Assembly (NCBI GenBank): GCA_007748055.1 | Contig: CP036279.1 | Span: 4,650,001-4,714,000 of the forward strand | DNA from: Kolteria novifilia | GTDB taxonomy: Bacteria > Planctomycetota > Planctomycetia > Kolteriales > Kolteriaceae | DNA length: 64,000 bases | Direction: 5' to 3' | Shown here: piece after piece, positions 34,723 to 44,346 of the stretch | Position numbering within the stretch: the stretch's first letter is position 1 | Layout of the letters: each line of letters starts with the position of its first letter | Notes under the pieces: model-generated | Databases searched by the model: none | What the model was told of the DNA's origin: nothing | What the model saw: only the letters and a program-made list of their open reading frames with translations | Made by a program: the position numbers and the translations under genes

Positions 34723-35613
34723 GTGAGTACGTCCGTCCGCGAAATCCTGGTTCCTGGTTGCGACCTGGTCTTTCATGTCGAGAGTGTCCTCGCCGAGGAG
34801 ACGACTCCGTTCCAGAAGATCGGGTTCTACCAGACCCAGTCCCAGGGCGTACTCATGATGCTCGACAACACCGTGATGCTCACGACGTCCGACGAGTACG
34901 TCTATCACGAGATGATCGCGCACGTTCCGCTCTTCGCCCATCCGAATCCGAAACGCGTCCTGGTGATCGGCGGAGGTGATCTGGGTGTTCTCCGCGAGGT
35001 GCTGAGACATCCCAGTGTCGAGGAGGTTCATCTCTGCGAGATCGATGGCCGGGTTATCGACTTGTCGCGTCAGTTTCTGCCTTGGGCCGAAGCGGTCGCG
35101 ATCGATCCTCGAACTACCCTGAATGTCGGGGACGGATTCGCCTTTCTCGAGTCCGATGATCAAGCCGGACGTTTCGACGTGATCATCACCGACTCGACCG
35201 ACGCGGTGGGAATGCAGGCTCAAGAGCAGGCCTCCCGTCTCTTCACCGAGAGCTACTTCGGCAAGGTGCGCAAAGCCCTCGCCCCGGGAGGCATCGTCGT
35301 CAGCCAGTTCGAGTCGGCGTTCCACAACGTCGACTTCATCGCGCGGAACACTCGGCTCTTGCGCGAGCTCTTCGACGTTGTCCACCCCTACACCGCGACG
35401 GTCCCGACCTACGTCGGCGGACTTTGGTGCTTCTACTGCGCCTCCGACGAGGTCAATCCTCGGCACGACTTCCGCCAGGAGGACTACGAGCAACTCGCCG
35501 AGTCCTCGGAGTTTCAGTACTTCAGCGACGCGATGCACCGCTCGTGCTTCGTGCTCCCGGCTCGGCTACAGCGCAGCATCGAGGCGCAAACGATCAAGTT
35601 CGTGCCCGTCTGA
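34723..35613 (+). CDS. speE: Spermidine-synthase-like aminopropyltransferase
   Basis: A 296-residue protein. I chose the GTG at 34723 because GGAAGGGGAAG precedes it; an earlier start would overlap speD heavily. The class-I methyltransferase-like fold is shown by VLVIGGGDLGVLREVLRH and VHLCEIDGRVIDLSRQFLP. DEYVYHEMIAHVPLF is the usual substrate-lid region. Two places differ from typical SpeE: GGGDLG where GGGDGG is usual, and DSTDAVGMQAQ where DSTDPVGPA is usual. Both are near the decarboxylated-SAM/diamine site, so the amine acceptor may differ from putrescine (inference). Co-transcribed with speD. Confidence 0.88.
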   Translation: MSTSVREILVPGCDLVFHVESVLAEETTPFQKIGFYQTQSQGVLMMLDNTVMLTTSDEYVYHEMIAHVPLFAHPNPKRVLVIGGGDLGVLREVLRHPSVEEVHLCEIDGRVIDLSRQFLPWAEAVAIDPRTTLNVGDGFAFLESDDQAGRFDVIITDSTDAVGMQAQEQASRLFTESYFGKVRKALAPGGIVVSQFESAFHNVDFIARNTRLLRELFDVVHPYTATVPTYVGGLWCFYCASDEVNPRHDFRQEDYEQLAESSEFQYFSDAMHRSCFVLPARLQRSIEAQTIKFVPV

Positions 35614-35940
35614 CGCGACAGGCTTTAGATCACTCTTCCACCTGGCGGCGAGTCAATCCCGGTCGAGGCCCACCAACTCGGCACGGCGATGATCTCCCCG
35701 TCGGCGACGTTCTTCCCAATCCACCTCCCCTACCGATCCAGCCAGTACCCAGTCTTCGGCTGGGACCAATCTGTCACAAAACTCCGAATTCCCCCCAAAC
35801 CGTTGTGATCCGACCAAGCCGGATGACCGATACATGTGGCGGAGCGCCCTTTCTCTCGATTGCGGGGAGATGGTGGGCGTTTCCAGAAGGTTTTGTGGGA
35901 ACCCTTGGTTCGTCCGAGAAGGCGAAGGAGAAACTCCGCC
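35614..35940. other. Intergenic interval upstream of the second Cys-rich gene
   Basis: About 330 bases with no supportable gene or clear hairpin. The ribosome-binding site GAAGGAG lies at its right end before the ATG at 35941. No promoter pair was convincing. Confidence 0.3.
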
Positions 35941-37557
35941 ATGCTGACACCTCGATGCACGGCGTCGATCTTGATGATGCTGGCACTACCGGGACTGACA
36001 CTTTGTCCCGATGCCGCCCGAGCCGAATCGGTAGTCACGAGTTCGGGTTCGACAACCACCAACGCCGGCGGCACGACCACCGTCGACGCCACGGGAGACG
36101 TCTCCGCCGAGAGCGCCCCGGCGATGAAGTTCGCCTCCTGCTGCAGCTCCGGCGACTGTGACAAGGGCTGCTCGAAGGGCTCCTGTTCCACGTGCGAGGA
36201 GGGCTGCTGCTCGAAGACCTGCGCGACCGGATGCGAGTCCGAGTGCGGCGGATCTTGCTGCACGGGTGGCTGCGGCCAGAAGAAGTGTTGCGGCAACGGA
36301 TGCCGTAAGTGCTGCCCCTACCAGGACAACTGGCTCTTCTCGCGCCGCTGTAAAAAGAAGAAGCTCTGCTGTGGACAGCGCCGCGTTCAATACGTGATCG
36401 TCTCCGGCGGACAAACCGCGATCGGCAGCATGTGCAACTGGAAGACGGAGAGCGATTTCCAACCCGGAATGCCGAACAGCGACGTCTATGTCGACTGGAC
36501 GGTCCGCGGCAATCTCTACCCGCGCTCGACCGCGCCGCTGCCCGCCGCCGAGGGCATGAGCGCTCCCGAGGAGATGTCGATGCTCGCCAACAGCGTCCCA
36601 CCCTCGACCCAGCCGAAAACGATCGGGACGCGAAGCTTCGGTGCCACCACGCCGACCGCGAAGAAGATGGTCGACCAAGCGAACGAGGCCGGTTCGAAAG
36701 GGAAGTACGTTCCGATCGAGTTCTCCTCGCCCGAACCTCCCAAGTTGACGACGCTCCCGAAAACGGTCGAGTCGCGACCAACTTTCGGATCGGGTCGCGA
36801 GTCCAACAGTCCCCCCGCGCTACCGAGCATCAACAAGCCCGCCCCGATCAACAGCGCGTTGCCCAGCCCGAGCAAGGCGACGGTTTCGCCGAAAAGCCTG
36901 GAGCTTCCCAAAACCTCGTCGACTCCGAAGAAGAAGCGAGAGACCAGCGGCCCGAGCTTCAGTTGGTCGCGTACCTCCTCGAAGACAACCAAAACGAAGC
37001 CCCAGGAGGTCGTTCGTAGCATCGAAATGGTGACGGTCGAGGAACAACTCGTCGAGAAGAAAGCCGACGCGACGACCCCTGCCGCGACCACCAGCCCGAT
37101 GGGATCGTTCGAGAAGGTGCGTCGCAAGTTCACGCAGTCGGGCACCAGCGAACCCGCGGCGGTCGTGAAATCCGAACCGACCTTCTCCGCGACGCTCGAA
37201 AAGGAAACTAAGCAGGACGCGTTCCGCAAGCCGCGAAAGAGTGGATTCCGTCGGACGCTCAGTCGTCTCTTCAAGTCGGAGGAGAAGCCGGCGGTCTACG
37301 AAAGCGAGGCCAAGCCGACGACGACGACGAGCGACGTCATGAAGACTGCGTACTCCCAGCCCCAACCGGCGGTGGCGAAGGAAACCGAGAAGAAGCCGGA
37401 ACCAAGCTTCTGGGTCACCAACGGAGCGCCGTCCAAACCGGTCTCGATGAAACCGACCACCTCGCGTGCCCCCGAATTGGAGGCCGTTCCGAGCACTCCC
37501 GCGGGTTCGAGCAAAGACGCGTGGTCGACCGGCTTCCGTGGCTGGGAAGACCGATAG
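35941..37557 (+). CDS. Secreted protein with Cys-rich head and Ser/Thr/Pro/Lys-rich body
   Basis: A 538-residue protein; ATG at 35941 with GAAGGAG upstream. Signal peptide at 1-~28 (ASILMMLALPGLTLCPDAARA). Residues ~60-145 contain about 30 Cys in short CC/CxxxC spacings (SCCSSGDCDKGCSKGSC, CCGNGCRKCCPYQDNW). Then a small region (VQYVIVSGGQTAIGSMCNW, GMPNSDVYVDWTVRGNLYP) that may be a folded domain. From ~190 on it is low-complexity, rich in Ser, Thr, Pro, Lys and Glu, with basic KKKR/RKSGFRRTLSRLF patches, and ends GFRGWEDR. Not in a family I can name. Like the YTV-type protein it may be a disulfide-linked envelope component (inference). Confidence 0.7.
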   Translation: MLTPRCTASILMMLALPGLTLCPDAARAESVVTSSGSTTTNAGGTTTVDATGDVSAESAPAMKFASCCSSGDCDKGCSKGSCSTCEEGCCSKTCATGCESECGGSCCTGGCGQKKCCGNGCRKCCPYQDNWLFSRRCKKKKLCCGQRRVQYVIVSGGQTAIGSMCNWKTESDFQPGMPNSDVYVDWTVRGNLYPRSTAPLPAAEGMSAPEEMSMLANSVPPSTQPKTIGTRSFGATTPTAKKMVDQANEAGSKGKYVPIEFSSPEPPKLTTLPKTVESRPTFGSGRESNSPPALPSINKPAPINSALPSPSKATVSPKSLELPKTSSTPKKKRETSGPSFSWSRTSSKTTKTKPQEVVRSIEMVTVEEQLVEKKADATTPAATTSPMGSFEKVRRKFTQSGTSEPAAVVKSEPTFSATLEKETKQDAFRKPRKSGFRRTLSRLFKSEEKPAVYESEAKPTTTTSDVMKTAYSQPQPAVAKETEKKPEPSFWVTNGAPSKPVSMKPTTSRAPELEAVPSTPAGSSKDAWSTGFRGWEDR

Positions 37558-38152
37558 TCGTTCCCCGGCGGGGCGCCGCGTCGCGGTCGCCTCTCGGCTT
37601 GAACTTAGATTGAGGCGGGCCGATCCCCACGGAGATCGTCGCCCGCCAAGTGTACGGGAAGTGGCTCGCCGAACACCTATCTGACCACGCTCCCGCAAAA
37701 CACCCAGTCCAACGAGACCACGCCGTTGCCCGTCCAAGTCCATTGGAGAGAGTGTCCACACTGGGCACGCCGACCGAACATTCGACACAAAGCATTTCAC
37801 GGAAAACATTTACAACAACACACCCTCGCCGTCTCTCCCGTTGAACCTGAGATGGTTCGCTCAATGGAGTGGATCGGGAAGGTCAAAAAGCGGGTCTTCC
37901 CTTGTGTGGTGATTCGGATTACGATTCAACGGAAGCGCGGAGTTGGAGCGTATTACCTCTTAGCTGCCGCCACTTTCCCGCCCGTGTGAGCGTCGTGGCA
38001 AGTGTCATGTTCCGCCGAAAGCTCCCCCAAGCTTTCGGTCATGATGACCCGAGAGTGCCTCTTGACTCTCGGTATGGATCCGAGAGCGCCATTTGACTCT
38101 CGGGAGCGATCGAGCTAGGTCCATCAACCCTTGGGTGCAAGGATAAGCAAGT
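37558..38152. other. Intergenic interval with twin hairpins upstream of the processing protease
   Basis: About 595 bases with no credible gene. Near the right end are two tandem hairpins: CCGAGAGT (38049-38056) with ACTCTCGG (38065-38072), and CCGAGAG (38080-38086) with CTCTCGG (38097-38103), repeated at a 31-base pitch with similar loops (GCCTCTTG and GCCATTTGA). The second ends about 50 bases before the ATG at 38153. They could be a duplicated operator, an RNA regulatory element or part of a dispersed repeat. Confidence 0.6.
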
Positions 38153-40192
38153 ATGAATAGACGTCGCAATCAAGCTGTCGCCTCGTCCGCGGCATTGCTG
38201 ATCGGTTTGGCATTGGCGATGTCCGCCCGCGCGGACGTGGAACGCGGAGATGCCAAGCTCTCCGATATTGCCAGACGGGTTTGCTTGATCATGCAGCAGG
38301 GGCATATCAGCGGGCTTGCGATCGACGACACGATTTCCAGAAGGGTCCACGGACACTTCCTCGAGATGTTCGACCCCCTCAAGCTCTACTTCATGCAAGA
38401 GGACATCGACGGCTTCGAGAACGGCGTCCTCAACCACGACGAAGACACTATCCAGGGTGATCTCACCTTCCCCTTCGCGGTCTATCAACGATTCCTCAAA
38501 CGACTCGATCAGCGCGTCGGCTGGGCGCGTGAGTTCGCCAAGAACGACTTCGACTTCGACAAGGAAGAAGAGATCGTTCTCGATCCCGACACCGCTACGT
38601 ACGCCAAGACCGAGGAGGAATCCAAGGACCGTTGGCGTCGACGCGTCAAATACGAACTGCTCCAGTTGATGATCGACGGCAAGACCGAAGAGGAAGCTCG
38701 CGAACGCATCGATCGCCGCTACCGCAATCACAAGCGTCGCTGGCACCAGATCAATAACGAGGAACTGGCCGAAATGTTCCTCACGTCGGTCGCCAACAGC
38801 TTCGATCCCCACTCCGCGTACATGTCGCCGACGACCCTGGAGGACTTCAAGATCTCCATGGAGTTGTCGCTCGAGGGAATCGGGGCCCTGCTCCAGTCGG
38901 AGGACGGTTACACGATCGTCAAGGAGATCGTTCCCGGCGGCGCCGCCGACGCTGACGGCCGCTTGAAGCCCGGCGACAAGATCATCGGCGTCGGCCAGGG
39001 TGGCGACGGCGAACTGGTCGACATCCGCGACATGAAACTCCGCGACGTCGTGAAGCTCATTCGTGGCAAGGCCGGCACCATCGTCCGGCTCGAGGTCACG
39101 CCCGCGAGTTCCGACAAGGCCCAGAACTACGACCTGACTCGTCAGCGCATCGAGCTGAAGGACCGGGCCGCCAAGGGAGAGGTGATCACCCTCCCCGGCA
39201 CCAACGACATGCAGTACAAGGTCGGCGTCATCAATCTGCCCTCCTTCTACGCCGCCAGCAATCCGGGCAACGCCGATCCCGACGCTCCGAAGTCGGCCAC
39301 GATCGACGTCCAACGCATCCTCGGTGAATTTAACCAGGAAGGTGTCGACGCCGTCGTGCTCGATCTGCGGGCCAATGGTGGTGGACTCCTGAGTGAAGCG
39401 ATCGGACTGACCGGTCTCTTCATCGACGAAGGCCCCGTCGTCCAAGTCAAGGGACTCAACAACGAGGTTCAGAGCTACTTCGACGAGTCCCCCGGCGTCG
39501 CTTACTCCGGGCCGCTGGTGGTCCTGACGAGCCGATTCAGCGCCAGTGCGTCGGAAATTTTCGCCGGTGCGATCCAGGACTACGGCCGCGGTATCGTGGT
39601 CGGCGACTCGCAGACGCACGGTAAGGGCACCGTTCAGCGCGTTATCGACGTCGCTCGCCAGTTCCGCGGCTTCTTCCCCGACATGGGGGCGGTCAAGCTG
39701 ACGATGCAGAAGTTCTACCGCGTCAACGGCGACAGCACCCAAAACCGCGGGGTCGTCGCCGATGTCGTCCTCCCGTCGATCACCGACCATGAGGACTTCA
39801 GCGAGTCGAAGCTCGATCACGCTCTCGAGTTCGACCGGATCCGTCCCGCGCGGTTCAACCAGATGGGGACGATCAACGGCGCGATGATCGCTCAGCTGCA
39901 GAAGATGTCGAAGCAGCGTCAGGACTCGGAAGTGAAACTGGCTCAGCTTCACGATCGCAAGAAGCGGGTTCACGATCGCCGTGGCCGCAAGGTGCTCCTC
40001 TTCTCCGAGGCAAAGCTTCGCGCCGAGCGTGACCAACTCAGCGACGAGGAGAAGAAGGAACTCGAGGAGCTTCAGAACGAGGATGGCGAGAAGAAGGATA
40101 AGCCCTTCGGCGAGGATACCTACACGAAGGAAGTCCTCTCGATCACGTCCGATCTCATTCGCCTGCAAAACGGCGCGTTGACCGCTCGCTAA
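38153..40192 (+). CDS. Carboxy-terminal processing protease (S41 family, Prc-like)
   Basis: A 679-residue periplasmic serine protease. Signal peptide at 1-~27 (SSAALLIGLALAMSARA). Residues ~35-220 are a Prc-type helical N-terminal domain; a PDZ domain follows at ~230-320 (GIGALLQSEDGYTIVKEIVPGG, LKPGDKIIGVGQ). The S41 catalytic core contains VDAVVLDLRANGGGLLSEAI, the nucleophile segment SRFSASASEIFAGA (Ser ~465) and the general base in DSQTHGKGTVQ (Lys ~490). The C-terminal ~130 residues are helical and charged, as in Prc/Tsp. It would degrade or trim envelope proteins from their C-termini. A terminator follows at 40221. Confidence 0.92.
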   Translation: MNRRRNQAVASSAALLIGLALAMSARADVERGDAKLSDIARRVCLIMQQGHISGLAIDDTISRRVHGHFLEMFDPLKLYFMQEDIDGFENGVLNHDEDTIQGDLTFPFAVYQRFLKRLDQRVGWAREFAKNDFDFDKEEEIVLDPDTATYAKTEEESKDRWRRRVKYELLQLMIDGKTEEEARERIDRRYRNHKRRWHQINNEELAEMFLTSVANSFDPHSAYMSPTTLEDFKISMELSLEGIGALLQSEDGYTIVKEIVPGGAADADGRLKPGDKIIGVGQGGDGELVDIRDMKLRDVVKLIRGKAGTIVRLEVTPASSDKAQNYDLTRQRIELKDRAAKGEVITLPGTNDMQYKVGVINLPSFYAASNPGNADPDAPKSATIDVQRILGEFNQEGVDAVVLDLRANGGGLLSEAIGLTGLFIDEGPVVQVKGLNNEVQSYFDESPGVAYSGPLVVLTSRFSASASEIFAGAIQDYGRGIVVGDSQTHGKGTVQRVIDVARQFRGFFPDMGAVKLTMQKFYRVNGDSTQNRGVVADVVLPSITDHEDFSESKLDHALEFDRIRPARFNQMGTINGAMIAQLQKMSKQRQDSEVKLAQLHDRKKRVHDRRGRKVLLFSEAKLRAERDQLSDEEKKELEELQNEDGEKKDKPFGEDTYTKEVLSITSDLIRLQNGALTAR

Positions 40193-40220
40193 GAACGTTC
40201 TTCCGAGATCGCAAACAACC

Positions 40221-40261
40221 AAGGGCCTCCGCGATCGCGCCGGGGGCCCTTTCCATTTCTT
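40221..40261 (+). terminator. Rho-independent terminator of the processing-protease gene
   Basis: AAGGGCC (40221-40227) pairs with GGCCCTT (40245-40251), enclosing a GC-rich inner stem, followed by TCCATTTCTTG. It lies 28 bases after the stop codon at 40192. Confidence 0.75.
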
Positions 40262-40444
40262 GATGGCGCCGGACGAACGCGCGATCGGACTGGTTGAGAC
40301 GCCGTCGAGCGACCGGATCACTCGCCCATCAAAGAGAAGAACCGCTCTCCCCCATGGCGCAAGCGGTCCTCGGTGATTCAAGAAGAGCGGGAACCGACAT
40401 GTCGGCCCGGCTTGATGAGGGAGGTCTCGTCGACTCACGTTGGC

Positions 40445-40602
40445 AGTCCGTTGATTTAAGCGGGCCAAGGCGAGAACGAGCTATGTTGGCCAAGAACAAG
40501 GAGGAAAAACGCAGGCGAATCCGTAGATTCGTCGCGGTTTTTCAACGCCGAAATTGGTCAAAAGAACCGTTCGCAGCCGGCAGCGAATAGATCAACGGGC
40601 TG

Positions 40603-40607
<5 letters not shown>
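40445..40607. repeat. Large imperfect inverted-repeat element ending at the ilvC stop codon
   Basis: The left part has CAGTCCGTTGAT (~40444-40455); the right end has GCCGGCAGCGAATAGATCAA then CGGGCTGTTA (40577-40606), the inverse of the core at 16951-16975. The last bases overlap the ilvC stop codon (40605-40603). Inside, 40504-40543 folds into a hairpin with A-run and T-run sides (GAAAAACGC...GCGGTTTTTC), which could act as a bidirectional terminator for ilvC. Confidence 0.6.
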
Positions 40608-41607
<1,000 letters not shown>

Positions 41608-41727
41608 CGTTTGGTTCCTCGTGTTGCTGTCTCTCTTGATGGTAATGGACTTGTAGGTGCTTGATTTGGGGATCGCGGGACGGTCGTCGCGTCGACCACC
41701 GGTCCCGTCGATGCCAAGCGGTCGCGA

Positions 41728-42252
41728 CTAGTGCCCGGGTCGATCCCGCTCGAGTTCGGGCGAATCGCAGTCGCCTTCAACGGCACGAACCATCGCGATC
41801 CGGCCGGTCCGCGCGAGCTCGAGGATGCCGTAAGGCTTCATGAGGTCGATGAAGGACCGAATCTTCTCTTCGGTACCCGAGATCTCGATCATCAGCGAGC
41901 TCGGTCCGACATCGACGATCTTGGCTCGAAAGACCTCGACGAGCTGCCGAAGCTCTCCCCGCTTCTCCGCACACGCGGAGACGCGAATGAGGGTCAGATC
42001 ACGCTCGACAAAGGCCTCGGAGCTGATGTCCTTGACCTCGACGACGGTGACGATCTTCTCGAGCTGACGACGGACTTGAACCATCGTCGACTCGTCGCCG
42101 TGAACGACGACGGTCATGCGCGAGAATTCGTCGACCTCGGTCGGGCCGACCGCGAGGCTGTCGATATTGAAGCCGCGCGACGCCAGCATGCCGGAAACGT
42201 GAGCCAGCACACCCGGCTGGTTCTGGACCAATGCGGAGAGAACATGTCTCAT
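41728..42252 (-). CDS. ilvN: Acetolactate synthase small (regulatory) subunit
   Basis: A 174-residue protein starting at the ATG at 42252 (MRHVLSALVQNQPGVLAHVSGMLASRGFNIDSLAVG); a GTG nine bases upstream is in frame. Residues 1-~75 are the ACT domain that binds the valine effector (RGFNIDSLAVGPTE, SRMTVVVHGD). The second half, DLTLIRVSACAEKRGELRQLVEVFRAKIVDVG and SLMIEISGTEEKIRSFIDLMKPYGILELARTG, is the standard C-terminal domain. It stabilises and confers feedback control on IlvB/IlvI. It precedes ilvC; the common ilvBNC order is missing ilvB at this locus. Confidence 0.95.
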   Translation of the reverse strand: MRHVLSALVQNQPGVLAHVSGMLASRGFNIDSLAVGPTEVDEFSRMTVVVHGDESTMVQVRRQLEKIVTVVEVKDISSEAFVERDLTLIRVSACAEKRGELRQLVEVFRAKIVDVGPSSLMIEISGTEEKIRSFIDLMKPYGILELARTGRIAMVRAVEGDCDSPELERDRPGH

Positions 42253-42427
42253 CGAAAACACTCTTTCGTAAAGCGAGGCACCGAGCCGTTCTCCCCATCG
42301 AGCGGGGTCCGAGGGGCCGGAGCCAAACAGCTATCCTACGTGCCCGACCCGTTGAAGCAACGACGGGGCCTCACGAGAGGTCTTCGAACTCCGGATCGGC
42401 CCATGCCGATGTCGGTGGCTCGATCCC

Positions 42428-42886
42428 TCACGCCAACGCTTCGTTGACCCAAGCTCCGTCGCAAGGCTTGTAGTCCGCCAGTTCCGAATCGCCGAACCAG
42501 ATCGCGATTTCGCGCTCGGCCGACTCGGGGCTGTCCGACGCGTGAATCAGGTTCTGCTGGGTGCTCAGGGCGAAATCGCCCCGAATCGTGCCCGGCGCCG
42601 CCTCGGCCACTTTAGTCGCCCCGACGAGCTTGCGCACCAGCGCGATCGACTCGGGCCCCTCGAGCACCAACGCCACTAGCGGCGAAGAGGTCATGAACGA
42701 GCACAGATCACCGAAAAACGGCTTTTCCTTGTGCTCGGCGTAGTGACGATCCGCGATCTCCTGGCTCATGGCCATGTGCTTCATGCCCAGGATCCAGAGT
42801 CCCTTCTCCTCGAAACGCGCGATGATCTTGCCGACCAGTCGCCGAGCGACCCCATCGGGCTTGATGAGTACCAACGTCCGTTGCAT
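42428..42886 (-). CDS. ndk: Nucleoside diphosphate kinase
   Basis: A 152-residue enzyme; the ATG at 42886 ([22 protein letters not shown]) follows GGAAGGGGAAAG. The active-site phospho-His is in [16 protein letters not shown]; the common form is HGSDS, so Ala replaces Gly. Other signatures: [31 protein letters not shown] and [18 protein letters not shown]. It balances NTP pools by transferring gamma phosphate. Length is slightly longer than the usual ~140. Monocistronic as far as can be seen. Confidence 0.95.
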   Translation of the reverse strand: MQRTLVLIKPDGVARRLVGKIIARFEEKGLWILGMKHMAMSQEIADRHYAEHKEKPFFGDLCSFMTSSPLVALVLEGPESIALVRKLVGATKVAEAAPGTIRGDFALSTQQNLIHASDSPESAEREIAIWFGDSELADYKPCDGAWVNEALA

Positions 42887-43204
42887 GTCTTTCCCCTTCC
42901 TCGATCCTTCGCGGGCTTCTCGACAACGATTCACAAGCTCGCGGGAAGAGTCGTCTTAGGGTTCAGATCGGGGTCGGTCAACGTACCATGGCGCCACGAG
43001 CACCTCCAGTCGCCTGGGCGCGGCGATCTCGGATCTCCTCGCGACCACCCCTTCCCAGCTAAGAGAGGGCCTCACGCCAAGGGGTTCGCCACTTCGCGAC
43101 GAAACCGGCGGCCTGGCTCGCTAGAATCGAGAAAGGTTGCCGAAGTCACGTGGGATTCCCACACCAAGAGACAGGGCAAGAAACAGACACAGGAGGATCG
43201 TGGT
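42887..43204. other. Divergent interval between ndk and the TPR gene
   Basis: About 320 bases, no gene supported. ACAGGAGGATC just before 43205 is a strong ribosome-binding site for the TPR gene. No clear promoter pair. Confidence 0.3.
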
Positions 43205-43540
43205 ATGCCGACAGCCGATGAACTCTACAAGGAAGGCGTCGCGCTCAAGGACGAAAAGAAGTACGAGGAGGCGGTCGCCAAGCTTCAGGAGGCCTACGCC
43301 CTCAACGAAAAGGACACGCTTCCTCTTCACGCCCAAGTCCAAGCGCTCACCGAACTTGGGAGACACGAAGAGTCGATCGCGATGGCCAAGAAGATCGTCG
43401 ACCTGGAGCCGGACGACCAGTTCTCCTACATCGCGCTCTCGCGGGCCTACGTCCGAGCGGAAATGATCCCCGAGGCCGAATACGCGATGATGCAGGGTCA
43501 GCAGGCTCAGATGCGTGCCCAAGCGCAGAAGACCAGCTAA
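43205..43540 (+). CDS. Small tetratricopeptide-repeat protein
   Basis: A 111-residue all-helical protein; the ATG at 43205 follows AGGAGG, deciding the start. Three TPR units are visible: ADELYKEGVALKDEKKYEEAVAKLQEAYALNEKD, LPLHAQVQALTELGRHEESIAMAKKIVDLEPDD and QFSYIALSRAYVRAEMIPEAEYAMMQ. No signal peptide; cytoplasmic. The tail is Gln/Ala rich (GQQAQMRAQAQKTS). Such small TPR proteins are scaffolds for protein contacts; the partner is unknown. Confidence 0.8.
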   Translation: MPTADELYKEGVALKDEKKYEEAVAKLQEAYALNEKDTLPLHAQVQALTELGRHEESIAMAKKIVDLEPDDQFSYIALSRAYVRAEMIPEAEYAMMQGQQAQMRAQAQKTS

Positions 43541-43593
43541 CGTCCTTGTCGGTCGATTTGGCGCCAAGGAACTCTCTATGGGCGCCCAAGAGA

Positions 43594-43632
43594 ACTCGTG
43601 GGTGCCATGCCCCACGCTCGCCGTGGGCATGC
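43594..43632. repeat. Dispersed hairpin repeat (CATGCCC-type)
   Basis: ACTCGTGGGTGCCATGCCCC is followed by ACGCTCGCCGTGGGCATGC, giving a CATGCCCCACG/CGTGGGCATG stem. Read on the other strand it has the same order of parts as the end of the 30-bp array (32007-32040): stem, GTGGGCATGG, then GCACCCA. It lies between convergent genes. Confidence 0.65.
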
Positions 43633-43761
43633 GGGGGACGCCCTTGATTCGGCAAGTCCCCATTCGCTCAGGGATCGAGGTTTGAGTGTATGAATATGCC
43701 GAATGAGCCCTTGAGATGAACAACGCGGGCCGCCGTCAGCCAATGCTCCGGGACGATCCCC

Positions 43762-44196
43762 TCAATCCCAGGCCGACGCCTCGGCCATCTCCGGCTCGTC
43801 CTCGGCGATATCGGTCACCCATGTCAGGGCCCGATTGCCGTCGGAAGTGATCCGGTAGCAGTTGGCGAGTCGGCCCGGCTCGTCGAAGACGTCCGAGGCG
43901 ATGCGGGTGTCGATCCAACCTTGGGCGAGGAGCAGCCCGTGCAGCTTGCTCAAGGCCCTTTGGTCGAGATCGCCCAGGGCCATCACCCGGTCGAACCACT
44001 CGGCATTCTTGTCGCGGTCCTTGCGTGCCTTGTACTCGGCGAGTAACTGACGCAAATCGAGATCATCTCGAAGCAATGTCAGGGCGCTACGCACTCTCTT
44101 CCTCCCGGAGGTCGATTCCCAACATTGATCGGCATTCACCGAGTTAATCTTGGGACCGGCGCCTCGCGGTCGTCGGGTCGTCCGTTTCGCGGCCAC
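43762..44196 (-). CDS. Hypothetical basic protein, possible winged-helix
   Basis: A 144-residue protein starting at a GTG at 44196, with AAAGAGGTGA just upstream. The N-terminus is basic (MAAKRTTRRPRGAGPK). Residues ~70-130, LDQRALSKLHGLLLAQGWIDTR...CYRITSDGNRALTWV, have the helix-turn-helix-plus-wing pattern of small transcription regulators (recognition helix followed by YRITxxG), but I cannot name a family. The tail is acidic. No partner gene is close. The call of a DNA-binding domain is tentative. Confidence 0.55.
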   Translation of the reverse strand: MAAKRTTRRPRGAGPKINSVNADQCWESTSGRKRVRSALTLLRDDLDLRQLLAEYKARKDRDKNAEWFDRVMALGDLDQRALSKLHGLLLAQGWIDTRIASDVFDEPGRLANCYRITSDGNRALTWVTDIAEDEPEMAEASAWD

Positions 44197-44249
44197 TCGT
44201 CACCTCTTTAATCGTCACGACCGTTCATTGTTGCCATGGTAGTCGAGCG

Positions 44250-44327
44250 TTGTCCAAGGGGTCACCTCTTCCGTCCCCCCTTGTCCAAGGGGGGAGCGAT
44301 TGGAATTCCCTTGGACAACGGGGGAGC
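44250..44327. repeat. Three TTGTCCAAGGG-type repeats
   Basis: TTGTCCAAGGGG at 44250, the palindrome CCCCCCTTGTCCAAGGGGGG at 44275-44294, and the inverted copy CCCTTGGACAACGGGGGAGC at 44308-44327. They lie in the short gap between htpG and the 43762 gene and may help terminate htpG transcription, though no U-run was seen. Confidence 0.6.
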
Positions 44328-44346
44328 AAACCGAGCGTCCTCGCCC

